DNA from: an uncultured Neisseriaceae bacterium
Lineage (GTDB): Bacteria > Pseudomonadota > Gammaproteobacteria > Burkholderiales > UBA11063
DNA length: 45,049 bases
Reading direction: 5' to 3'
Assembly (NCBI GenBank): GCA_937952895.1
Contig: CALFYC010000203.1
Span: forward strand, 1 to 45,049
In this document: one piece after another, positions 9,337-17,590 of the stretch
Numbering within the stretch: the first letter of the stretch is position 1
Layout: every line of letters begins with the position of its first letter
Program-made: the position numbers and the translations under genes
The notes under the pieces: model-generated
The model's database searches: none
Seen by the model: only the letters and a program-made list of their open reading frames with translations
Told to the model about the DNA's origin: nothing

Positions 9337-9450
9337 GATTTGTTCAAGCAATAACTCTGTTGACATGCATACTCATTTAATTAATCTATCCAAATACAGT
9401 AAATTAGACTACCAAAAACTCAAACATCAATTGCTAAAACTCGATACTAT

Positions 9451-9642
9451 TTGCCTATAATTAAATTTATTCAATTTATTGTTTTAAATGCACGGCCTGA
9501 CCCAAATATTACTGCAGATCAAACTCTACAATTCGAAAGCTTAACTAGTTATGCATTAGAATCAGTTCCGATAGCTAATGAGAGTTTTTCGGTAATTCTA
9601 TTTAGTCCAGGATATTCTAGCAAGTATGGTTGGCAAAAGTAG
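9451..9642 (+). pseudogene. Possible alpha/beta-hydrolase fragment
   Basis: A 63-codon open stretch starting at a TTG encodes IANESFSVILFSPGYSSKYGWQ. This resembles the strand-plus-oxyanion-loop region (PVILFSHGYxS) of alpha/beta-hydrolases such as PAF-acetylhydrolase-like enzymes. The rest of such an enzyme, including the nucleophile elbow and the remaining triad residues, is absent. The stretch ends abruptly where dinD-like coding sequence begins in another frame near 9636. I read it as the surviving end of a deleted gene, joined to another remnant. The family call rests on one short motif and is tentative. Confidence 0.35.
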
Positions 9643-10149
9643 GCTATGAGCATATAGAAGAAAAAGACGACCCAGAAAAAACTAATGATAGAGCCATGAA
9701 AACCTATCTAGAAAAAGGATATTCTAAAGAATGGATAAATCCGACTAAAAACCATCGAAGTTCGAAAAGAGTTAATAAATGAGGGGGAACAAAGAGGTGT
9801 TAAAGAAGGATCTGAATTTGCCATGTTAACTAATGAAATAACTAAATCTTGGAGCGGATTATCAATTCAAGAATATAAGAAGCATAAGAATTTAAAAAAG
9901 GAAAATTTACGCGACAACATGACTAATTTGAAGCTTGCACTAAATATGCTAGCTGAAGTCACAACAACAGAATTATCAAAAACACATAAATCTGAAACTT
10001 TCGAAGAAAATAAATCAATAGCAAAAAAAGGCGGATCAATTACCAGTAATACTCGAAAAGCAATTGAAGCAAATACTGGTAAAAAGATTGTAACTGGTGA
10101 AAATGCATTAAATCTAATATTGAAGAAAAAAAAGATCAATATTAAATAA
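9636..10149 (+). pseudogene. dinD: dinD-like gene, 5'-truncated and frameshifted
   Basis: Two frames together encode the C-terminal part of the DNA-damage-inducible protein D family (BRO-N type). The first frame from 9636 gives NDRAMKTYLEKGYSKEWIN, then runs into a stop at 9770. The second gives KTIEVRKEL, then EFAMLTNEITKSWSGLS, KKENLRDNMTNLKLALNMLAE and NTGKKIVTGENA, ending at 10149. The family normally reads through EWINQRLKTIEVRKEL. A two-base deletion at about 9741-9742 (AATC/CGACTAAAA, lacking AA) accounts exactly for the break. The N-terminal half is missing. An ATG at 9823 could still yield a 108-residue fragment. E. coli DinD is SOS-induced and acts on RecA filaments. Confidence 0.82.
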
Positions 10150-10156
10150 ATGTGTA

Positions 10157-11398
10157 TTATTTAGCTTTAATTAATAATGCTAAAATAAACGCAACAAACA
10201 TCCCTAAAGGTAAAACTCCTAAAGATAGACGATAAATTGTACTAATATTAGTAGCCATATGGAAAAAATGTGTCTCTAATAATGCACCTATTAAGATTTG
10301 TAAAACTGGTGCTGAAAGCATAATTATCGTATTAGAAACAGATAAAGCTGTTGCATAAATAGTTAAATCAACTGACCCTCTAACAACTGCTAATGCCTGG
10401 ATGTAAGTTGAACAAAGTGCCCCTGCTAAAAAGAATAAAATAAATAAAGTAACTACTGATAAATTAGGATAAAAAACAATCAAACTCATAATTATGAGTA
10501 GACCAAAACTTCCAAATAGCATAATGGTTTTACGTGATACTAAACGTTGACTTAAAATACCATTGATGGGACCGCCAACCGTAATACCAATAAAAACTGA
10601 AGACATTATACTTGCTGCAAGCGATTTACTCATTAAATACGTGTGAGTTAAAAATTCTACACTCCAAAGTGAGGTAAAAGCATTAATTACAGAAAAGACA
10701 AAAAAAGCAAAAAAGCTAGCAATCATCAATTGTTTATTAGCAATAGATGCAACCACATTATTATAAATTACCTTTACATTTATATTATTTGTAATGTGAG
10801 CTTTATAGTTTTTTAACCAGATAATAATCGCAACCGATATTATAAAAGCTATAACCCCACCCAAATTCATTACCATTTGCCAAGAAAAAAATTTAAGTAG
10901 CCATGCTAATAATATAATACCAAAAGTTACTCCAACCATCGCAAAACCATCAGATAGGGCAATCATCAAGGCAAATTTTTCTGTGGGAAAACAATCTGAA
11001 GTTATTTTAAGTAATCCAATAAAGCCAAAAGCAGCACCAGTCCCCATTAAAAAGCGACCTAAAACAGCAACCGAATAATTTGGAACCAATCCCATTAAAA
11101 AACACCCGATACCTAAAATAATTCCTGCAGTTGCTAAGATCGGCTTTGCCTTAAATCTATCATAAACAATTCCAACCGGAATCTGGATTAAAACATAAGC
11201 ATAGGTAAATGCTGAAGATAGATTACTAACACCTAATTCTCCAATATGAAAACTTTCTTTCCAATTGGTATTCATAACACTTGCGGTGCTTTGTAAAAAG
11301 AATTGAAAAAACACAAAGAATGATGGAATACACCAATTAACAATCGAAGATATATCAGTTTTCTTTGCAGTTTGTTGCATGAGTTTACTTCCATTCAT
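10157..11398 (-). CDS. MFS transporter
   Basis: A 12-helix major facilitator protein of 413 residues, the normal length. The loop 2-3 signature is present as GIVYDRFKAKPILATAGIILG, and helix 4-5 reads LGRFLMGTGAAFGFIGLLKI. A cytoplasmic central loop after helix 6 (NYKAHITNNINVKV) separates the two halves. The overall pattern resembles the anion:cation symporter/hexuronate-type branch that is common in intracellular and aquatic proteobacteria, but the substrate cannot be predicted. The gene is convergent with the dinD remnant (7 bases apart) and stands alone. A second ATG at codon 7 is a possible start. Confidence 0.88.
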   Translation of the reverse strand: MNGSKLMQQTAKKTDISSIVNWCIPSFFVFFQFFLQSTASVMNTNWKESFHIGELGVSNLSSAFTYAYVLIQIPVGIVYDRFKAKPILATAGIILGIGCFLMGLVPNYSVAVLGRFLMGTGAAFGFIGLLKITSDCFPTEKFALMIALSDGFAMVGVTFGIILLAWLLKFFSWQMVMNLGGVIAFIISVAIIIWLKNYKAHITNNINVKVIYNNVVASIANKQLMIASFFAFFVFSVINAFTSLWSVEFLTHTYLMSKSLAASIMSSVFIGITVGGPINGILSQRLVSRKTIMLFGSFGLLIIMSLIVFYPNLSVVTLFILFFLAGALCSTYIQALAVVRGSVDLTIYATALSVSNTIIMLSAPVLQILIGALLETHFFHMATNISTIYRLSLGVLPLGMFVAFILALLIKAK

Positions 11399-11511
11399 AT
11401 GAAACTAAAATATTCAAAGGACCATTTTATCAAATTCAACTATTGTATTATCATTTATTGTATAATTTACCAAGTTGAGAATATAAATACAAAATATTTA
11501 AAGGATATAGC

Positions 11512-11639
11512 ATGCGCTTAAAAGATAAAACTGCAATCATGACTCGAGGTAGTGGTGGAGAATTGGTCAAACAATTGTTGAAAGATTTTTATGTGAAGGC
11601 TGTAAAGTAAATCTGGTATTTATTCTCACTAAAATCTAA
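11512..11639 (+). pseudogene. Short-chain dehydrogenase (SDR) N-terminal stub, frameshifted
   Basis: An ATG with a good ribosome site (AAGGA six to seven bases upstream) starts MRLKDKTAIMTRGSGG, the first strand and glycine turn of an SDR Rossmann fold (normally ITGGSGGIG). A two-base insertion near 11560 shifts the frame. The next frame continues as IGQTIVERFLCEGCKVNLVF, the expected helix and second strand, then meets a stop at 11637. Only about 42 of roughly 245 codons remain. The intact start signals suggest recent decay of a FabG-like reductase gene. The neighbouring TATAAT at 11461-11466 may be its old promoter. Confidence 0.7.
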
Positions 11640-11674
11640 ATTAACTTATTAAAAATGTATTTATGATGAAAATA

Positions 11675-12808
11675 CTAATTTATTAAGTTAGTACAAACTT
11701 TACACTCAAAAGTTATTAGATCCATATAGATTAAGCTAGCATGACAATTAGGAGCTATCTTACCAAGAGTATCTAATTGCATCAACTGAGCCGGAATTTC
11801 ACTAGCCATTTTAAGCGCATCAACTAAACTGATATTACACTTATTGACACAGTATTTAATTGCATCATTTAAAGTTAGATTTGCACCACCCAAAGTTCCG
11901 TCTTTATCGATACATTTACCATCTTTAACAAATAATTCTTTACCTGCAAAATTAAATGTTGTCATATTTGTTCCAGTTGGGGTTACCGCATCTGTAACCA
12001 AATAAACTTGATTAGGCTTATTTTTATTAATTAATTCTACGTTCGCGGGATCTACGTGTAGTAGATCAACAATAATTCCTGCATATATTTTCGAATTTAA
12101 AACTGCACCAATAACTCCCGGATTTCTCCCAGTTAATCCACTCATTGCATTAAATGCATGGGTAACTGTTTTAATTCCAGCATTAAAACCGGCTATTGAT
12201 TCTTCATAGCTAGCATTTGAATGACCTTGCGATAAAATAATCTTATTTTGCGCTAAAAACTTAATTTGTGAAGTTGTGAATACTTCAGTTGCAATAGTCA
12301 TTTTAATCGGAAAATATTTGGTATAGCTAACAATTTTTTTTAAAATATCATCATTAGGTGCAATTATAAATTCGTCAGGATGAATACCTTTTTTATCCTT
12401 AGATATAAATGGTCCTTCTAAATGAATTCCAATTACCCCGCGATTATTACCATATTGTTCAAACCAAGCTTTAACCAAATCTAATGCACTGAAAATATCA
12501 TTTATCGGAGAAGTAATTAACGTAGGTAGAAATTGCGTTGTACCAAATCTTAAACAAGTTTGATATATGGTTTCTAAAGTACCAAAACTAATATCATCAT
12601 TAAATAAAACCCCACCACAACCATTTAGCTGTAAATCAATAAATCCTGGGGTAATAACACCATTACCATAATCTTTAATTGGTTGATGTAGGTTGGCTAA
12701 AGAATCTTTATTAATAATGTCAATAATCTGATTATTGTCAATTAAAATAGCTTTATTTTCGGTGAGTTGATTATTAATAAAAATATATTTAGAGGTTATT
12801 ATATGCAT
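11675..12808 (-). CDS. nagA: N-acetylglucosamine-6-phosphate deacetylase
   Basis: NagA removes acetate from GlcNAc-6-phosphate in amino-sugar and wall-recycling metabolism, giving glucosamine-6-phosphate. The amidohydrolase motifs are clear: GVITPGFIDLQLNGCGG, HLEGPFI with the metal glutamate, GHSNASY and VTHAFNAMSGLTGRNPGV with metal histidines, and LVTDAVTPTG with the catalytic aspartate. Length (377) is normal. It is the last gene of a leftward run, eleven bases after hemL. No nagB or PTS gene is adjacent, so its link to hemL and uvrD looks positional rather than functional. Confidence 0.95.
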   Translation of the reverse strand: MHIITSKYIFINNQLTENKAILIDNNQIIDIINKDSLANLHQPIKDYGNGVITPGFIDLQLNGCGGVLFNDDISFGTLETIYQTCLRFGTTQFLPTLITSPINDIFSALDLVKAWFEQYGNNRGVIGIHLEGPFISKDKKGIHPDEFIIAPNDDILKKIVSYTKYFPIKMTIATEVFTTSQIKFLAQNKIILSQGHSNASYEESIAGFNAGIKTVTHAFNAMSGLTGRNPGVIGAVLNSKIYAGIIVDLLHVDPANVELINKNKPNQVYLVTDAVTPTGTNMTTFNFAGKELFVKDGKCIDKDGTLGGANLTLNDAIKYCVNKCNISLVDALKMASEIPAQLMQLDTLGKIAPNCHASLIYMDLITFECKVCTNLIN

Positions 12809-12819
12809 AATTTTTATTT

Positions 12820-14103
12820 TTAATTCGATTTAAGTTTAGAAAATGCTTCATCAGCAATAAGGATTGTTTCATCTATAATATCTAATGAATGTGCACTACA
12901 TACAAACCCAGCTTCAAACATTGATGGCGCAAAAAACACACCAGATGAACACATTTCATGAAAAAATTGATTAAATAAAACTTGATTTCCTTGTTTTACT
13001 GAATTATAATCAGTTGGTATTGTATCACTAAAATAAAAACCAAACATTCCACCAATATAATCAGCATTAAACAAAATATTATGTTTTTTTGCAACCACCT
13101 TTAAACCATCGGTAAGCTTTTTAGCTGTTGCAACCAATTTTACATAAAAATCTGATTCTTGAATTAATTTTAAAGTTGCTAATCCACAGCTAACCGCAAC
13201 TGGATTTCCAGATAAAGTTCCCGCTTGGTAAACAGGTCCTAGAGGGGATAATTTATCCATAATATCCGCTCTACCACCAAAGCCAGCAAGCGGCATCCCA
13301 CCACCAATTACTTTACCTAATATTGTAAGATCTGGTTTTATGCCTAATAAGTTCTGGGCCCCACCTATCCCTACCCTAAATCCAGTCATAACCTCATCAA
13401 AAATAAATAAACTACCATATTCATTACATAGATCTTGTATAGTTTTAATAAATTCAACACTTGGTCTAACTAAATTCATATTACCCGCAAATGGTTCAAT
13501 AATAACACAGGCAATATCATGACCATGCTTAGCAAAGATATTTTGTAGTTGCAAAATATTATTATAATCAATTGAAATCGTATATTTAACAACTTCATCT
13601 GGCACTCCAGCACTACTTGACGTGTCAAAAGTTGCCAATCCAGAACCAGCTTTTACTAATAAATTATCACTATGACCATGATAACAACCATTAAATTTAA
13701 TAATGATTTTTTTATTTGTATAACCACGAGCTAATCTAACTGCAGTCATAACAGCTTCGGTTCCGGAGCTTACTAAACGAAATTTGGCAATGCTTGGCAT
13801 CAATTTATTAATTAGACGCGCAAATTCAAGCTCTAATTCAGATGGTGTTCCAAAAGAGAAGCCACGTTTAAGAACTTCAGATACACAGTTGACAACCTCT
13901 TTATTTGCATGCCCAACTATATTTGCACCCCAAGAACAAACATAGTCAATATAGCGTTTATCATCCACGTCATATAAAAAACATCCATTTGCTTTTTGGG
14001 TAATAAAAGGCTCACCACCTACGGCATTAAAAGAACGAACTGGCGAATTTACACCACCTGGTATGTAACGTTTTGATTCAGCAAAATATTCCTGATTTAG
14101 CAT
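12820..14103 (-). CDS. hemL: Glutamate-1-semialdehyde 2,1-aminomutase
   Basis: HemL converts glutamate-1-semialdehyde to 5-aminolevulinate, the last step of the C5 route into heme. It is a PLP-dependent fold-type I (class III aminotransferase) enzyme. Seen are SSGTEAVMTAVRLARGYT for phosphate binding, CYHGHSDNLLVKAGSG, the PLP-ring aspartate in FDEVMTGFR, and the Schiff-base lysine in LGKVIGGGMPL (Lys264). Length 427 is exactly typical. Its presence shows the C5 pathway rather than ALA synthase. The gene starts eight bases after the uvrD stop. The aminotransferase domain of the PKS at 36739 is a distant homologue. Confidence 0.96.
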   Translation of the reverse strand: MLNQEYFAESKRYIPGGVNSPVRSFNAVGGEPFITQKANGCFLYDVDDKRYIDYVCSWGANIVGHANKEVVNCVSEVLKRGFSFGTPSELELEFARLINKLMPSIAKFRLVSSGTEAVMTAVRLARGYTNKKIIIKFNGCYHGHSDNLLVKAGSGLATFDTSSSAGVPDEVVKYTISIDYNNILQLQNIFAKHGHDIACVIIEPFAGNMNLVRPSVEFIKTIQDLCNEYGSLFIFDEVMTGFRVGIGGAQNLLGIKPDLTILGKVIGGGMPLAGFGGRADIMDKLSPLGPVYQAGTLSGNPVAVSCGLATLKLIQESDFYVKLVATAKKLTDGLKVVAKKHNILFNADYIGGMFGFYFSDTIPTDYNSVKQGNQVLFNQFFHEMCSSGVFFAPSMFEAGFVCSAHSLDIIDETILIADEAFSKLKSN

Positions 14104-14111
14104 GTTATGCC

Positions 14112-16322
14112 CTATGCTTTTTCGATTTTAGCAATATTTAAATCTAAGGTTTTTTTACCTACACCCACAAAGAATATCTCAGCTGTAGTTTTAGCACCAT
14201 CAACATGTAACTGCATAACTCTACCATTACCGAATTTGGCATGTTTAACCATATCACCAATTTTAATAGTTAATGCTTTATCTGATAATTCCACTCTTGA
14301 AATTTTGGTCTCAGGATTGAATATTTCAGGAGTAGCATCAAGGGTTTCAGTTTCAGGAACTCCAAATTTAGATAGACTATTACAGCCAATTTTACTGATC
14401 CCAGAAATATTGTTAATTAAAGCACCTGGAATTTCACTTACAAATCTAGACATTGGAGCAGATTGGCGTTTACCCCAAAGAAGTCTACTACATGCTCTTA
14501 ATAAATATAATCTTTCACGAGCACGAGTAACCGCAACATACATTAAACGTCGCTCTTCTTCTAAGTTACCAATATCAATCCCGTTTTGATGAGGAAATAA
14601 ACCATCTTCAAGACCAACAATAAACACCACTTTGAATTCCAAACCTTTCGCTGCATGCACTGTCATTAATTGAACGGCTTGATCTAGATCCTTTAAGTTA
14701 TGATCACCGGACTCTAAAACAGCGTGACTTAAAAATGCATTTAATGGACTTATACCTTCTTCATGGCGGAAATTAGCAACAGCACTTACTAATTCATTTA
14801 AATTTTCTAATCTTTCAATCCCATTACGCTTATCTTCACGATAGTGGGTACCAATGCCACTTTCTTCAATCACGTAATTAATAATTTCAGATAAAGATAA
14901 GGAATCAACTCCCTCACGCATTCTTTTAATTAAGCTAATAAAGTCAATAATATTTTGTTTGGATTTACCTTCGATTGAGTCACATGCTTGAAACAATGAT
15001 TCAGTTTTTTCCTCAGCAATTGCCTGTAAAATTTCTATAGTTTTAGCACCAATACCACGTGCTGGAAAATTAATTACTCGTAAAAATGCTTCATTATCAT
15101 TACCATTAACCAAAAGACGTAAATAAGATAATACCTGCTTTACTTCTTGACGTTCAAAGAATTTAAGTCCACCAAAAACTCGGTATGCAATTCCTTGTCC
15201 ATAAAAAAACTGTTCAAATACACGCGATTGAGCATTCGAACGATAAAGAATTGCCATATCTGATAAAGAAAATCCATCATTTTGTAGCTTTTTAATTTCA
15301 TCTGCTACATAATATGCCTCATCCTCTTCAGTATAACCCTCATATAATTGAATCTGTTCACCACTATTATTTTTTGTCCATAGCTTCTTCCCGATACGAT
15401 CAGCATTATTACCAATCACAGCATTAGCTGCATCAAGAATATTTGGGGTAGAACGATAATTTTGCTCTAAACGAATTGGCTCTTTAATATGAAAATCTTT
15501 TAAAAATGACTTCATATTAGTGATTTTTGCTCCACGGAACGAATAAATAGATTGATCATCATCACCAACAGCAAACAATGAACTTCCATCACCACCCAAT
15601 AGTTTAATCCATTGATATTGTAGTTGATTAGTATCTTGAAATTCATCAATTAAGATATGTTCAAATTTACCATGATAATGTTCTAACAAATCTCGATGCT
15701 TCATCAGCATTTCGTAACTACGCAAAAGCAATTCAGTAAAATCAACAAAACCATCGCGATTACATACTTTTTCATATTCAGCATATAAACTAATCCAATG
15801 TTCACTGCGTAAACCATCAGGAACTAAATCACTAGCTCTTAAACCTTGCTCTTTTTGGGAGTTAATAAATTTTTGCAACTCTTTGGCTGGATAACGATCT
15901 TCGTCTAGATTTGAGCTTTTAATTAATCGCTTTAATAATCCAACTTGATCTTGAGAATCTAAAACCTGAAAATATGAGGGAAGATCAGCTTTACTGTAAT
16001 GCTTAGTAAGTAATCTAAGAGCTATTGAATGGAATGTGCCAATCCACATCGGCTTTACATCAACTGATAACATAGTTGCAACCCGATGCATCATTTCTTT
16101 AGCGGCTTTACTGGTAAAAGTCACAGCTAAGACATTTTCAAGATGTACTGAACGCTCTTTCACTAGCCAGGCAATTCTTGTGGTTAAAACTCTAGTTTTG
16201 CCACTACCAGCCCCTGCTAAAACTAGCATCGAACCTTCATCATGAATTACAGCTTCTGATTGATCAGTATTTAATCCAGATAATAATTTTTCTTTTTTTT
16301 CATCCACTATGTTTAATGCCAA
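14112..16322 (-). CDS. uvrD: ATP-dependent DNA helicase UvrD/PcrA
   Basis: A superfamily 1A 3'-5' helicase acting in nucleotide excision and mismatch repair. Motif I is LAGAGSGKT (Lys42). Others are DEFQDTN (II), DDQSIYSFRGA (III), EQNYRSTPNIL (IV), VHAAKGLEF (V) and YVAVTRARERLYLL (VI). VGLEDGLFPH is a UvrD/PcrA hallmark. The C-terminus (IGDMVKHAKFGNGRVMQL to the end) is the Tudor-like domain that UvrD and PcrA carry and Rep lacks, which supports UvrD over Rep. At 736 residues the length is normal. It leads the leftward uvrD-hemL-nagA run; its promoter should lie in the gene-free 16323-16606 interval, where I see no clear hexamers. Confidence 0.95.
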   Translation of the reverse strand: MALNIVDEKKEKLLSGLNTDQSEAVIHDEGSMLVLAGAGSGKTRVLTTRIAWLVKERSVHLENVLAVTFTSKAAKEMMHRVATMLSVDVKPMWIGTFHSIALRLLTKHYSKADLPSYFQVLDSQDQVGLLKRLIKSSNLDEDRYPAKELQKFINSQKEQGLRASDLVPDGLRSEHWISLYAEYEKVCNRDGFVDFTELLLRSYEMLMKHRDLLEHYHGKFEHILIDEFQDTNQLQYQWIKLLGGDGSSLFAVGDDDQSIYSFRGAKITNMKSFLKDFHIKEPIRLEQNYRSTPNILDAANAVIGNNADRIGKKLWTKNNSGEQIQLYEGYTEEDEAYYVADEIKKLQNDGFSLSDMAILYRSNAQSRVFEQFFYGQGIAYRVFGGLKFFERQEVKQVLSYLRLLVNGNDNEAFLRVINFPARGIGAKTIEILQAIAEEKTESLFQACDSIEGKSKQNIIDFISLIKRMREGVDSLSLSEIINYVIEESGIGTHYREDKRNGIERLENLNELVSAVANFRHEEGISPLNAFLSHAVLESGDHNLKDLDQAVQLMTVHAAKGLEFKVVFIVGLEDGLFPHQNGIDIGNLEEERRLMYVAVTRARERLYLLRACSRLLWGKRQSAPMSRFVSEIPGALINNISGISKIGCNSLSKFGVPETETLDATPEIFNPETKISRVELSDKALTIKIGDMVKHAKFGNGRVMQLHVDGAKTTAEIFFVGVGKKTLDLNIAKIEKA

Positions 16323-16606
16323 TATAACGCGAACAAAACAACTAAACTAGTTTTTATTTCAAAAAAATAGTTTTCCACAAATATCACAAACCATACCGGA
16401 TATTCTAACACACCACGAGAGTTTGAATATAGTGCACAGCAACAAAAAGTTTATAACCTTTTATTTACTATTAGTTTATATTAGTTTTTATCATCTAAAA
16501 TTAGATATTTTCCTTGTAGTTTAAATAACTAAATAAGAAGTAAATTTTAGTTTTTAAAAATTGGATCTTTTATTCATTTCAAGGATAATTATAAATTTAA
16601 TCTATC
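16323..16606. other. Gene-free interval upstream of uvrD
   Basis: 284 AT-rich bases between the last pilus-region lipoprotein stop and the uvrD start, both genes reading leftward. It should hold the uvrD promoter and the pilus-region terminator, but I find no clear hexamers or stem with a T-run. Confidence 0.5.
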
Positions 16607-17578
16607 TTAATAATAAATTCCGACATAACTATCTACATAAATATTCATTGTATCATTGCCTACTAAATTATAATTCAATTGACCATTTACCGAATAATAA
16701 TTAAAGCCAACCATAGAATTACCACCAGCTATACCAGCATACTGATTAGTAATTAATGCACACATAGCACCGTCACAAGTCCCAACAATATTGTTAATTA
16801 AAACACCATTACTAAATGATGCATTTGAAATACCAGATTGACCAGATGCAATCGGATTATATACATAATTATATGAGCCATTTGGCATAAATGATAGTTC
16901 TGGAAATGCTATCTCATCTGTTCCATTATCATTTTGGTTAATACTGGCATTATATTCACTAATCATAATTGCCACAGTATTATTTACTATCAATGGCATA
17001 ATATTCCAAATTCCATTATATGTTCCGCCTTGTACCCCACAAGAAAACGATAATAAATTCGGATTAACACTATTTATTGCATTTGTTAAACTTTGATTAC
17101 TACATAATATTGTTGATTCCCCAGATACACTATATTCGGTCACACTTATGGTATTACCATTAATTACCATATTGCAAGCACTAATATTATTTTGATCACA
17201 TACTGTTGTATAAACACCATCAGGAATTAAATTATTATTTGTGTTAAGTGTTGCGAAATCAGTAAACCCATTACTTGAAGCATTAATGGATATTCCCATT
17301 TGGCCGTTGTTAATCACAATATTACCTGTAGCACTTTGGCCATTATAGCTTGCAGAAAAAGTATATCCATTTGATGTAGTGGTAAGTGGCACATTAACTA
17401 AACTATTACCACTTGAACTTACTATATTAAATGAATAAGAACTTTCGCTACTTTCAATTTGATAATATGTATCGAATGATGCAGAATAATAATTAGTAGC
17501 TTCTGAATTTTGACCATCGCCACAGCCACTAATTGAAATAATACAAATTCCAAAAATATTATTAAATATCTTATTCAT
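16607..17578 (-). CDS. Putative lipoprotein downstream of the third PilV-like pilin
   Basis: The N-terminus is a short signal peptide with a lipobox (IISISGC, Cys at residue 19), followed by a Ser/Asn/Gly-rich mature domain of about 300 residues with repeating beta-like units. Examples are SGNSLVNVPLTTTSNGYTFS and GQMGISINASSNGFTDF. Further cysteines sit in VCDQNNISACNM, ILCSNQ, FSCGV and GTCDGAMC. I do not recognise a family. It starts 12 bases after the PilV-like gene at 17591-19288 and is likely cotranscribed with it. It may be a surface protein working with, or secreted through, the pilus. That role is inference from position only. Confidence 0.6.
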   Translation of the reverse strand: MNKIFNNIFGICIISISGCGDGQNSEATNYYSASFDTYYQIESSESSYSFNIVSSSGNSLVNVPLTTTSNGYTFSASYNGQSATGNIVINNGQMGISINASSNGFTDFATLNTNNNLIPDGVYTTVCDQNNISACNMVINGNTISVTEYSVSGESTILCSNQSLTNAINSVNPNLLSFSCGVQGGTYNGIWNIMPLIVNNTVAIMISEYNASINQNDNGTDEIAFPELSFMPNGSYNYVYNPIASGQSGISNASFSNGVLINNIVGTCDGAMCALITNQYAGIAGGNSMVGFNYYSVNGQLNYNLVGNDTMNIYVDSYVGIYY

Positions 17579-17590
17579 TCACTTAATTCC

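Noticed and set aside
9360..9388. TTGACA -35 at 9360-9365 as a promoter for the remnants
   Set aside because: The hexamer is perfect, but nothing close to TATAAT lies 16-18 bases downstream.
12820..14103. HemL as part of the lipopeptide pathway, because it resembles the PKS aminotransferase
   Set aside because: Full length, motifs and the uvrD-nagA context fit housekeeping heme synthesis; the resemblance reflects a shared enzyme family.
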